Positions 7,864-15,450 of a DNA stretch of 46,078 nt are shown here, in pieces. The translations under genes were made by a program, and so were the position numbers. Within the stretch, counting starts at the first letter, position 1. Each line of letters starts with the position of its first letter. The DNA is from Sporosarcina ureae DSM 2281 (lineage in GTDB: Bacteria > Bacillota > Bacilli > Bacillales_A > Planococcaceae). Where the stretch lies: NCBI RefSeq assembly GCF_000425545.1, contig NZ_AUDQ01000022.1, positions 1 through 46,078 on the forward strand, written 5' to 3'. The notes under the pieces are model-generated. The model did not search any database. It worked only from the letters and a program-made list of their open reading frames with translations, and was not told where the DNA came from.

Positions 7864-8046
7864 TTGGTGAAAAAAAGCTTTAAGTTCTCCTTAATATTTT
7901 TTGTGCTGATAACGCTCTGGAAGTGGTTTTCTACTTCGAAAATTCAATGGCTTGAGAATATAATCTTAACTATTGGAGTTACGTTAGTGTCTACGTTTGT
8001 AGATTGGGCAAGTAAACCTCTTGAGTACAAAAAGAGAAGTGATTAG
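7864..8046 (+). CDS. Small two-helix membrane protein, 60 aa
   Basis: The frame can start at TTG 7864 or GTG 7867. GAGGTGATC at 7854-7862 makes the GTG the better-spaced start. Two hydrophobic helices (FSLIFFVLITLWKWF and NIILTIGVTLVSTFV) are joined by a polar turn, and the C-terminus is basic (KPLEYKKRSD). A CAACAA-TCCGTCCAT-TTGTTG palindrome lies about 40 bp upstream. Function is unknown. Confidence 0.55.
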   Translation: MVKKSFKFSLIFFVLITLWKWFSTSKIQWLENIILTIGVTLVSTFVDWASKPLEYKKRSD

Positions 8047-8126
8047 TTTATGTTATGTAAAGTATTACCTTTTTTCAATCGGTCCATTTTGTAGCAAAAT
8101 GACGTAAATATTAGGGGTGATTTACC

Positions 8127-8294
8127 ATGTGGAAAAAGATATTAGTAATTTTTACGGTGGCAATTGGGGGTTTTATGCTTTCGTTGACGATTAATAGTTT
8201 GGGCGACACAGGTAATAAAATAATGCATTTCGGAGGAGGTTTGTTGATGTTCTCGGGCATCATAACAGCCTTTCAAATGAATAGAGAAAAATAA
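8127..8294 (+). CDS. Small two-helix membrane protein, 55 aa
   Basis: ATG 8127 follows AGGGGTGATTTACC. The peptide starts MWKKILVIFTVAIGGFMLSL, then a turn with NSLGDTGNKI, then a glycine-rich helix (GGGLLMFSGIITAF), ending QMNREK. It is separated from the gene before it by a TTCAATCGGTCCATTTTG motif. Function is unknown. Confidence 0.6.
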   Translation: MWKKILVIFTVAIGGFMLSLTINSLGDTGNKIMHFGGGLLMFSGIITAFQMNREK

Positions 8295-8348
8295 ACCGTA
8301 TTGATTTATCTGGGGCGATTGTCGAAGAAAATTATTCGTAGTCGCTTA

Positions 8349-8477
8349 GTTGATCGGAGCGGAAGCCGGCGACTCTGGAAGGATCAGCGGGACAGGTGAA
8401 ACACCTAGCGAGCGAAGCGAGGAGTGTGGTTCACCGCCCGCCCATAAGACACGCGTCCGGCTGCAGCGCAGATCAAC
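8349..8477. repeat. 129-bp imperfect hairpin repeat, GATCGGAGCGGAAGCCGGCGACT type
   Basis: The outer ends GTTGATC and GATCAAC are inverted, and GCCGG/CCGGC arms lie inside them. The block is far more GC-rich than its surroundings. A partial second copy of the left arm is at 43998-44045. From memory, closely related long repeats are scattered in Planococcaceae and Bacillaceae genomes. I cannot verify copy number here. It may be transcribed as a structured RNA or be a non-autonomous mobile unit. Confidence 0.7.
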
Positions 8478-8575
8478 GGGTTCAAAAGCTGATCTTTCTA
8501 GGGTGTATTAACGGCAGAAGGTTAGTGCCTCTATCGGGCCAGATTGATTGTTTGATAATTTAAGGAGGTCACAAT

Positions 8576-8761
8576 TTGGTTAATATATCGAGAGCATTCT
8601 TCTATCTAATTCTAGGCTTACTTACAGGGATTACAATTGTGAGTATGATGCGAAACGGAGAAATAAATTGGACAGTAATCGGTTATACAACTGGTACAGC
8701 TATCGTGGCTTTCTTTGTTATATCAGGTACTTACTTGGTTAGAAACTATAAAACCAATTGA
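8576..8761 (+). CDS. Small two-helix membrane protein, 61 aa
   Basis: TTG 8576 follows TAAGGAGGTCACAAT, a near-perfect ribosome site. The first helix (AFFYLILGLLTGITIVSMM), a short turn (RNGEINW) and a second helix (TVIGYTTGTAIVAFFVISGTYLV) end with a basic tail. Function is unknown. Recurrent CTATCGGGCCAG and AACAGGGGCGATAG motifs flank it on both sides. Confidence 0.6.
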   Translation: MVNISRAFFYLILGLLTGITIVSMMRNGEINWTVIGYTTGTAIVAFFVISGTYLVRNYKTN

Positions 8762-8875
8762 ACGCTATTATTCCTTTAACAGGGGCGATAGCTTAACAAA
8801 ATTTATGCTGTTAACGGGTCATTATGTACTAAAACCAGAAGAAAGAAAAACTATTTTATTAAAAACAGATGAAAG

Positions 8876-9229
8876 ATGGCGTTTGGGATGACTTTTAAAG
8901 ATGAAAAATATCTACATATTTACGCTCAGCATTTTCCGCACGACGGGGCAGTGATTGTGGGAAATAAATTAGCACTATTAGAATTGAGACGAGCGATTGA
9001 TGAGGCCTTGAAGAAACGCGAATCTGAAAGATATCTTACTGCGTCTGATGGAGAAGGTTATGAGGCATACATATTTAGGATTGAAGATGATGAGAGGGAA
9101 TTATTTGAGTCTTTAGAAATGCCATATATTACGCAGTATTGTGATGTTAATTCGCATATATATTTTGTGAATGGTGGAAAAGAAAACAAACCACCTAATC
9201 CTATCGGGATTTTGTGGGAAAAGGAATAA
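8876..9229 (+). CDS. Hypothetical protein, 117 aa
   Basis: The soluble, acidic protein (MAFGMTFKDEKYLHIYAQHF...) is not recognised. The start is uncertain: ATG 8876 lacks a ribosome site and follows a TGA in the same frame. In the next frame, sequence just upstream reads HYVLKPEERKTILLKTDERW and stops at position 8890, so the true gene may begin earlier and be frameshifted. Treat the amino terminus with caution. Confidence 0.5.
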   Translation: MAFGMTFKDEKYLHIYAQHFPHDGAVIVGNKLALLELRRAIDEALKKRESERYLTASDGEGYEAYIFRIEDDERELFESLEMPYITQYCDVNSHIYFVNGGKENKPPNPIGILWEKE

Positions 9230-9351
9230 TAACTATGCCCCAAACAGGTGCGTTAACTGAACAACTGTTGCGCACCAAACGGGCCAAATTGTCGTTTACG
9301 TTGGGTTTGTAAATATTTTCGTTAGAGCGGTGTATGAAACGAGGGAGAAAA

Positions 9352-9480
9352 GTGTTAGCGATTTTTATATTAGTAGTTTTGATCGTATATTTGTTCGACT
9401 TTGCAAAAATAAGAAAACAGAATCAAACAGTGATTGAGCAGAATGATAAGATCATCTCTCTTAGAGGAAATAAAGAATAA
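9352..9480 (+). CDS. Membrane-anchored miniprotein, 42 aa
   Basis: GTG 9352 follows GAGGGAGAAAA with good spacing. An in-frame ATG at 9334 is an alternative without a clear site. One membrane helix (LAIFILVVLIVYLFDF) is followed by a short cytosolic helix (KIRKQNQTVIEQNDKIISLR). This layout resembles tiny Bacillus proteins such as YrzO, but the family is not certain. Confidence 0.5.
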   Translation: MLAIFILVVLIVYLFDFAKIRKQNQTVIEQNDKIISLRGNKE

Positions 9481-9611
9481 ACAATAATTAAGCTTCAATT
9501 GGGGCTGATGATTCAATAACGATTTCGCCTGCTTCAATCAATAGTATAGTAGACTGAAATTTCACGAAAAGCATATTCAAAATAAGAAGTGATTACGAAT
9601 TTTGGTTAGGA

Positions 9612-11087
9612 GTGGTTTACATATTTAGAGGGAACCCGAAAAAGATATTGCTATCATTATTAACAAATCCATTATTCATACTTGTATATTGGATTTTTTG
9701 TTATGAATTAGCTTTACTCTGCATGTATGGAAGAATAGATCATACTGTTTCTATTTTATTCATATCTACAGTATCTTTAATTTCTATCATTGCATTTTCT
9801 GCAATAAAAATTGTAAAAGGTAAAGAACTACAACCCAACAAATGGATTCATTTAAAGGCATGGAAATATGTTTCTATTGTAATTATGATAGTCATAACCT
9901 TATTTTATGGAATGAAGATTTATCAAAGCGCAACCAATTTCGGAGGCGAACTAGCTTGGTTTATTGATAGATTAAAAAATGAAGTTTCAGTTGAATTTGA
10001 ACATAACAATATATATGTGGATGGAGTAGAAGGGATTTTTACAGATATAAATAAAGAATATGCTTTGCCGAAGAAATTATATATGGAAAGTGATTTTCAT
10101 CTTGAATTTAATCCGGATGGAACAATCACATCTTTCGATACATTTGTTTATGGGAAAAACGCTGATGAGAAGGAGGAAAGTTTTCTAATCACTTATGATC
10201 AAAATAAAGCGTTCACTATTACTATAAGAGTAAACGGATATCTACATGCCGATTATGATGAGGACAAACTAGTGGAGCCTTTAATAAGAACGGTTAAAGT
10301 TATTCCAGTTAAGCAGACAGTTGGTATGTGGAATGAAGGTAAGTATGGAGTAGTGTATTACGGGAAGAGAAATTGGGGCTACAATACTGAGGGGATTATT
10401 CACATCGATGAGAATGGTATGGAGCAGACTCCTACAAAAATCACTTCTGAAATAATTGGCTATACGGTATCTATTTTTGTCCCTGGAAAAGAGAAAGAGG
10501 TACTACCCGCAAGATATAATTTAATTGGTGATCCAGATTGGAGTCAGTCAAATACGACTCAAAATCAAGAAAGTTTTGAAGCTGATCGGCAAGAGATAGC
10601 TAATAGCAATGAACAGTTTTATTACTCAAAAGAAGTAGGATATATGTTAAATGTTACGGATAAAGCATTAGGAAGTACTTTGTATTCACTTAGGAAGACC
10701 AGTGACGGTGGTGAAACTTGGACAGTCATAAATCAAAATCCATTCAATGGAACAGTTGGTAGTGCAGCAGGAATAACTTTTATTAATGATGAAATTGGAT
10801 TCTTAAGGGCAGCAAGACCTTCTGGTACTGAGGGAGTACTATATCGTACAAATGATGGAGGGATATCCTTCGAAGAGGTAAGTTATGCCATACAGGAAAT
10901 GAAGGTAGATAGTGGGCAATCTATAAACCCTTTTGATTTTCCAGGTCTGCCCTTTGTGAAAGATGGGGTTCTTAATTTGTTAGTTGGGCAAGGATCAGAT
11001 GGTGATTATAATGGTAATAGTAGTGGACTTTATCAATCAAATGATAAAGGTGTAACTTGGGAGTATATAAAAGAGGTTGAAAATTAA
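9612..11087 (+). CDS. Membrane-anchored protein with BNR/sialidase-like repeats, 491 aa
   Basis: Three hydrophobic helices (about residues 11-33, 42-62 and 84-104) precede a long extracytoplasmic region. Its end contains Asp-box-like motifs: SDGGETWT (about 374-381), NDGGISFEE (about 417-425) and NDKGVTWEY (about 479-487). This repeat pattern marks BNR/beta-propeller folds of sialidases and YCF48-like proteins. No catalytic residues could be assigned, so a surface sensor or binding role is as likely as an enzyme. The GTG start at 9612 overlaps its weak ribosome site (TTAGGAG), so the exact start is uncertain. Confidence 0.65.
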   Translation: MVYIFRGNPKKILLSLLTNPLFILVYWIFCYELALLCMYGRIDHTVSILFISTVSLISIIAFSAIKIVKGKELQPNKWIHLKAWKYVSIVIMIVITLFYGMKIYQSATNFGGELAWFIDRLKNEVSVEFEHNNIYVDGVEGIFTDINKEYALPKKLYMESDFHLEFNPDGTITSFDTFVYGKNADEKEESFLITYDQNKAFTITIRVNGYLHADYDEDKLVEPLIRTVKVIPVKQTVGMWNEGKYGVVYYGKRNWGYNTEGIIHIDENGMEQTPTKITSEIIGYTVSIFVPGKEKEVLPARYNLIGDPDWSQSNTTQNQESFEADRQEIANSNEQFYYSKEVGYMLNVTDKALGSTLYSLRKTSDGGETWTVINQNPFNGTVGSAAGITFINDEIGFLRAARPSGTEGVLYRTNDGGISFEEVSYAIQEMKVDSGQSINPFDFPGLPFVKDGVLNLLVGQGSDGDYNGNSSGLYQSNDKGVTWEYIKEVEN

Positions 11088-11204
11088 TATTTTTATAAAA
11101 TGGATATTTACAATGTAGAAATATCGGTGCTTCTTTTAGTATCTACGGTGAAACTTCATTCGATCATACTAGTAGTTTAGAAGAACCGTACCGTAAGATA
11201 AAAA

Positions 11205-11236
11205 AGCCATCCTCTCCACTAGGAGAAAGGATGGCT
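11205..11236. terminator. Bidirectional terminator
   Basis: AGCCATCCT and AGGATGGCT form a 9-bp stem between two convergent genes, with A-rich sequence on the left (AAAAA) and TTTC to the right. It suits termination on either strand. Confidence 0.7.
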
Positions 11237-11263
11237 AACTTTCACATATTGTAAAATTACGGA

Positions 11264-11692
11264 TTAGAGTTTTGACCAACGTTCCTCTAACCAGCTCATA
11301 AATTCTACGCCTTTGTCACCTTCATACGCATCAAAGACGTCTACACGCATACGCTTTAATTTATCCGCAAAATCAGCCACAGTATGATCTTTCGGCAAGC
11401 TCTTTTTGACCCGCAGGAAGATCTTGTCTGTGTTTTTGATAATATCAAAACGTGCAAGTGATGGTTTCTCCACGTCTTCGCCAAACGCCAAAAGTGCTTC
11501 ATAGGCTGCTAATTGCACTTGGTGGACAGTATCATGCTGCATACGATTTTTTAATAAATCTATGACTTTGTCATGTTTATAATCCGATAATATGTTGACT
11601 GCTTCCAAACGCTCTCGCCAACTAGACGTATAATTGGCCTGTTTTTTTAATGCTTCATACTGCTCAGGTAATGCTGTTTCGATCTTTTTCAC
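11264..11692 (-). CDS. HEAT-repeat protein, 142 aa
   Basis: The protein is helical, with a repeat pattern typical of HEAT/PBS repeats. WRERLEAVNILSDYKHDKVI (about residues 25-44) is followed by HQVQLAAYEALLAFG (about 57-71). It is cytosolic and presumably a protein-interaction module. GTG at 11692 follows GAGGTGCAATTAA. It is convergent with the BNR gene. No specific partner can be inferred from context. Confidence 0.7.
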   Translation of the reverse strand: MKKIETALPEQYEALKKQANYTSSWRERLEAVNILSDYKHDKVIDLLKNRMQHDTVHQVQLAAYEALLAFGEDVEKPSLARFDIIKNTDKIFLRVKKSLPKDHTVADFADKLKRMRVDVFDAYEGDKGVEFMSWLEERWSKL

Positions 11693-11793
11693 TTAATTGC
11701 ACCTCTTTTTTTAACTAAAGAAAAAATAGATTCTTCTGCATCTCCTATTATACGTTGTCTGGGTGAAAATAGCGATGAATCGATAGTTAATCG

Positions 11794-11842
11794 AGGTGCC
11801 AGGTCCCCGAAACTATTCAGAATTGTTTTGGGACCTGGCACT
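11794..11842. repeat. Palindromic repeat, GGTGCCAGGTCCC family, complete copy
   Basis: AGGTGCCAGGTCCC and GGGACCTGGCACT are inverted arms around ACTATTCAGAATTGT. This is one of the most complete copies in the window. Confidence 0.8.
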
Positions 11843-11990
11843 TGAAAAGTAGTATGGGCTATCTTTGCAGTTGGGGAGTGGTTCATCGCCCTCCGGAACA
11901 TGTCCGGTTATATCATATACACGTTTTCCGAAGGTTATCCCTTTATTGAATGCGATTATAAAATGAAGGATCTGTGTTTTTCAGTAATCG
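11843..11990 (+). repeat. Degenerate dispersed repeat, copy B
   Basis: This is the paralogue of 6093-6235. As there, it follows directly on the right arm of a palindromic repeat. It reads GEWFIALRNMSGYIIYTFSE then GYPFIECDYKMKDLCFSV in one frame without a start. It is probably the decayed remnant of the same coding unit. The stretch 11991-12133 contains only the approach to the next gene. Confidence 0.6.
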
Positions 11991-12133
11991 AGCCATTTAA
12001 TTTAATGAAACCTATAGGGCATTCATCCGTACATAAATTAAGGAGAAAAAGGAAAGTAATATAGTTAATGGATGTATTCGTAGAATAAGCAGTTTTTATA
12101 TAACCGGACAAAAACTAATATAGGGGTGACGGA

Positions 12134-12403
12134 ATGAAGAAGGTATTTGAAGCTATATATGAGGGTCATCGATTACAAGTTGAGAATAGATGGTTTACAG
12201 GCGAGAAGTTGTATGTAGATGGAGAATTGCACGATGAAAATTTAGGCTTAGCATTTAGAGGGACTTTAAATGGGCGTATTAGGAATAAAGAAAATGAATC
12301 AAAGAGCATAAAAGTGACTTTGGGTGGTTTTTTTAGTATCCACTGTAAAGTCTTCGTTGATCATGTATTAGTTCCTTCATATCAAATTAAAATAAGTGAT
12401 TAA
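12134..12403 (+). CDS. Hypothetical protein, 89 aa
   Basis: ATG 12134 follows TAGGGGTGACGGA. The beta-rich sequence (YEGHRLQVENRWFTGEKLYV then DGELHDENLGLAFRGTLNGR) resembles a family of small uncharacterised Bacillus proteins that I recall but cannot name. It is soluble and has no signal peptide. It sits in a run of small accessory genes (12.1-13.0 kb). Confidence 0.6.
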   Translation: MKKVFEAIYEGHRLQVENRWFTGEKLYVDGELHDENLGLAFRGTLNGRIRNKENESKSIKVTLGGFFSIHCKVFVDHVLVPSYQIKISD

Positions 12404-12538
12404 ATACTTCCAAAATAATTGGGGATGAGACAGGTTGTAAAAATATAAAGACTCCCAGCAAACTGGTGCAGTTGTAGAAGATGAATTATTAAATCATAAA
12501 GGGTTTACTAATGAAAGCGAGAAGTTTGGGCAGAAAGG

Positions 12539-12781
12539 ATGAATGATTATATGTTATGGATACTTACACAAAATAAACAAAGCTTGATGAATGTAAGAGA
12601 TGTCTCTGTAAAAGGAAAACATATCGTAGGGTTTATTGAAAGTAGTCTTTTGGATCAATGGAATAAAAGTATGGGTAAATATGAATCTAATGAAAGAGCA
12701 ATAGAGATTCTTGAAGAAATATATAGTAGGATTGAAGAGAGTGCCGGTGCTTCTGTGACGTACACGATGCCTCAAAGGTAA
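12539..12781 (+). CDS. Hypothetical protein, 80 aa
   Basis: ATG 12539 follows CAGAAAGG. The sequence LWILTQNKQSLMNVRDVSVK, then YESNERAIEILEEIYSRIE and a terminal TYTMPQ resembles a small Bacillus family with the pattern WI.TQ.K.SL and a late helix. Function is unknown. It is soluble. The minus-strand frame over it is a shadow. Confidence 0.6.
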   Translation: MNDYMLWILTQNKQSLMNVRDVSVKGKHIVGFIESSLLDQWNKSMGKYESNERAIEILEEIYSRIEESAGASVTYTMPQR

Positions 12782-12865
12782 GAATAACATGAATTAATTA
12801 AAGGATTTTTCAATAAGAGATAGTGTTCAGATTACGCAATAGTTATGTGTTGGAGGTGTGAAATA

Positions 12866-13045
12866 ATGAAGACGACGACTGGATTATATCTTTTCTTTAT
12901 AGCTATACATCTTGTCAATCTCGCAAATATTACGTTATCAAAAGGGGAATGGAACGGCATAACGATGTGGCTCAGTACAGGATTGTTTATAGCTGGTACC
13001 GCCTATTATGCATTTAATAAAAATGCTACTCGAAAAACAGTATAA
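12866..13045 (+). CDS. Small two-helix membrane protein, 59 aa
   Basis: ATG 12866 follows TTGGAGGTGTGAAATA, so this start is preferred over the upstream ATG at 12845. Helices GLYLFFIAIHLVNLANIT and MWLSTGLFIAGTAYYAF flank a short loop. The tail is basic. It belongs to the same size and topology class as the other miniproteins here. A terminator follows within 300 bp. Confidence 0.55.
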   Translation: MKTTTGLYLFFIAIHLVNLANITLSKGEWNGITMWLSTGLFIAGTAYYAFNKNATRKTV

Positions 13046-13270
13046 TCAATTTCAAAGAGAATATTCTCCAATAGAAGCAACTTTGTTTGTTGGAGTAGCC
13101 GCTTCTTGGGGTATTACTCGTGTTTGTGAAGGTAGATCACAATAAAAAATAATAGTTCTTACAGAAAAACCATCTAGTACAGAACGAAGATATCCCGATA
13201 GCTTTAGATGGTATTTCTTCTTTACAACTGTTCTATTATTTATCTCTTAATTACTAAATGTTACTCCAAT

Positions 13271-13316
13271 AAAGTACCCGTTTTCGATAATCGTATCGGT
13301 GGCGGGTACTTTTTAT
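13271..13316. terminator. Rho-independent terminator
   Basis: AAAGTACCCG and CGGGTACTTT form a 10-bp stem followed by a T run. A weaker hairpin, ACCATCTA/TAGATGGT, lies at 13168-13212. It separates the small-gene cluster from the ABC transporter. Confidence 0.75.
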
Positions 13317-13336
13317 TGAGTTTATTTTTATTGACA

Positions 13337-13382
13337 GTACTAGGTTTTAACACCATTCAGACTGGTGCTGGAACCTGGTACC
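13337..13382. repeat. Palindromic repeat, CAGGTCC family, degenerate copy
   Basis: GTACTAGGTTTTAACACC on the left and GGTGCTGGAACCTGGTACC on the right retain the outer GTACC-type ends and the family core, with substitutions. It lies about 75 bp upstream of the ABC ATPase gene. Confidence 0.6.
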
Positions 13383-13459
13383 TTTAATATAGGAATGGTA
13401 TACTGGCAAATGGATATTTACATGTAGCTGATAAAAAAGATGGTGAGGAGATAATAAGA

Positions 13460-14374
13460 ATGACATACGCATTAGAAATTAAAGACCTGAAAAAAGTCTA
13501 TGCTGGTGGTGTTGAAGCTTTGCGTGGCATTGATTTGAAAGTCGAAGAAGGAGACTTTTACGCTCTTTTGGGTCCTAACGGTGCCGGCAAATCTACAACT
13601 ATCGGGATTGTGACGTCACTCGTCAATAAGACATCAGGTAAAGTGAATGTTTTCGGCTATGATATGGACACGCAGTTAATGCAAGCTAAGCTGCAAATCG
13701 GTTTGGTTCCTCAAGAATTCAACTTCAGTCCTTTTGAAACGGTTCAGCAGATTGTAGTGAACCAGGCGGGCTATTACGGTGTGTCAAGGAAAGAGGCACT
13801 AAAGCGTAGCGAAAAATACTTGAAGCAGTCTGATTTGTGGGAGAAAAGAAATGTTCAGGCACAGATGCTATCTGGAGGGATGAAACGTCGACTGATGATC
13901 TCACGTGCCTTGATGCATGAACCGCGCTTACTTATTCTTGATGAGCCTACAGCTGGTGTAGATATTGAATTAAGACGAGAGATGTGGATGTTTCTTAAAG
14001 AATTGAATGCAAACGGTACGACGATTATTCTAACAACACATTACTTGGAAGAAGCGGAGATGTTGTGTCGCAACATAGGGATCATTCAAAAAGGGCAGCT
14101 GATTGAAGATACTAGTATGAAATCATTGCTGGCTAAGCTCCAGTATGAAACAATTATTTTAGATATCGAATCTTCAGGACGGGTGCCAGTGATCAAAGGT
14201 TATACCAGTGAACTCATGGACGATGGATCTCTTTCTGTAGAGGTAGCGCGTGATCAAGGAATCAACGAAGTGTTCAACCAATTGACAGAACAAGGGATTA
14301 AAGTGTTATCTATGCGCAACAAGTCCAATCGATTAGAAGAGTTATTTTTAAAGCTTACAGAAGAAACTGCGTAG
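13460..14374 (+). CDS. ABC transporter ATP-binding protein (ABC-2 exporter type, YadG-like)
   Basis: The 304-aa ATPase has Walker A GPNGAGKST at 38-46, signature LSGGMKRRL, Walker B LLILDEPTAGVD and the switch histidine in TTHYLEEAE. The extra C-terminal domain of about 80 residues is usual for drug- or polysaccharide-type exporters. It energises the permease encoded 12 bp downstream. ATG 13460 follows GGTGAGGAGATAATAAGA. The substrate is not known. YadGH-type pairs are conserved but uncharacterised. Confidence 0.9.
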   Translation: MTYALEIKDLKKVYAGGVEALRGIDLKVEEGDFYALLGPNGAGKSTTIGIVTSLVNKTSGKVNVFGYDMDTQLMQAKLQIGLVPQEFNFSPFETVQQIVVNQAGYYGVSRKEALKRSEKYLKQSDLWEKRNVQAQMLSGGMKRRLMISRALMHEPRLLILDEPTAGVDIELRREMWMFLKELNANGTTIILTTHYLEEAEMLCRNIGIIQKGQLIEDTSMKSLLAKLQYETIILDIESSGRVPVIKGYTSELMDDGSLSVEVARDQGINEVFNQLTEQGIKVLSMRNKSNRLEELFLKLTEETA

Positions 14375-14386
14375 TGGAGGATGTAC

Positions 14387-15157
14387 ATGTTTAAATTATA
14401 TTTAACAGCATTAAAAGGTTTATCGGTCAAAGAAACGAACCGCTATTTAAGAATCTGGGTCCAAACATTGGTCCCGCCAGTCATCACAACTACTTTGTAC
14501 TTTATCATCTTCGGGAATTTGATTGGTAAACGGATTGGCGAAATGGACGGATTCTCTTACATGGAATTTATTGTCCCAGGATTGATCATGATGTCAGTCA
14601 TCACCAGTTCCTACTCAAATGTCTCGTCATCATTTTTCTCACAAAAGTTTCAAAAGAACATCGAAGAACTATTAGTTGCCCCTGTACCGACTCATATCAT
14701 TATCTGGGGCTTTGTCATTGGAGGAATAGGAAGAAGTATTCTCGTAGGGATACTGGTCACAATTATCTCTCTGTTTTTCGTTCCGTTGCAAGTCCACTCG
14801 TGGAGCATTGTCATCTTGACGTTTTTGATGACGGCTATTTTGTTCTCGTTGGCCGGCCTGTTGAACGGTATTTTTGCCAAGTCATTTGACGATGTGTCTA
14901 TTGTGCCTACGTTTATTCTTCAGCCGTTGACTTACTTAGGTGGGGTGTTTTTTGCCATCTCGATGTTGCCTCCATTTTGGCAGGTGATTTCACATTTTAA
15001 CCCGATCGTTTACATGATTTCCGGATTCCGATTCGGGATTCTCGGTGTGATCGACGTTCCGATTTTATTTTCTATTCTCATTTCAATTACTTTTATTGTA
15101 GTGCTTTATGTAATCAATTGGTATTTGATTGAAAAAGGCCGTGGGCTGAGAAGTTAA
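14387..15157 (+). CDS. ABC-2 type permease (YadH-like)
   Basis: This 256-aa membrane protein has six predicted helices. It carries the ABC-2 pattern TTLYFIIFGNLIGKRIGEM, then a PGLIMMSVITSSYSNVSSS block and the late TFILQPLTYLGGVFF segment. GTGGAGG ends at 14380, so the ATG at 14387 is better spaced than the ATG at 14381. It is the partner of the preceding ATPase and the two form one operon ending in a terminator. Confidence 0.88.
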   Translation: MFKLYLTALKGLSVKETNRYLRIWVQTLVPPVITTTLYFIIFGNLIGKRIGEMDGFSYMEFIVPGLIMMSVITSSYSNVSSSFFSQKFQKNIEELLVAPVPTHIIIWGFVIGGIGRSILVGILVTIISLFFVPLQVHSWSIVILTFLMTAILFSLAGLLNGIFAKSFDDVSIVPTFILQPLTYLGGVFFAISMLPPFWQVISHFNPIVYMISGFRFGILGVIDVPILFSILISITFIVVLYVINWYLIEKGRGLRS

Positions 15158-15220
15158 CATCTGTTGTGCTTACTCGCACGAGTTACTAAATTGTGAAATA
15201 CATAGATAATCCTTCCGAGA

Positions 15221-15253
15221 AGTGCTCAGCTAACAGCTGGGCATTTTTTATTG
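15221..15253 (+). terminator. Rho-independent terminator of the ABC exporter operon
   Basis: GCTCAGCT and AGCTGGGC form an 8-bp stem (one G-U pair) with a 3-nt loop, followed by TTTTTTATT. Confidence 0.75.
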
Positions 15254-15342
15254 AGTAAAGACACTGTCAATGTATGCAAAACTCACTGAGTCATACGGCA
15301 TCACAAGTGAGGTGATCACAAGAGCCACACATTCTGGATTTG

Positions 15343-15379
15343 AGGTACCAGGTCCCGATACAATTCTCACATAGGTACT
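15343..15379. repeat. Palindromic repeat, CAGGTCC family, partial copy
   Basis: AGGTACCAGGTCCC-ATACAATTCTCACAT-AGGTACT keeps the left arm and a short right end. The usual GGGACCTGG right arm is lost. Confidence 0.65.
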
Positions 15380-15450
15380 TTTCGATTTTGAATTTTCAAA
15401 GTCCATTCAGGTATACTGGCAGTATGCAGTAACCTAAAGGAGGAATGTAC

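Noticed and set aside
7538..9480. Type I toxin-antitoxin loci for the small membrane ORFs
   Set aside because: The peptides are mostly two-helix and 42-61 aa, with strong ribosome sites. No convergent antisense RNA promoter or terminator could be identified, so there is no specific support.
11689..11901. Minus-strand 70-aa frame before the HEAT gene
   Set aside because: Most of it is translated palindromic repeat (VPGPKTILNSFGDLAPR), so it is not a gene.
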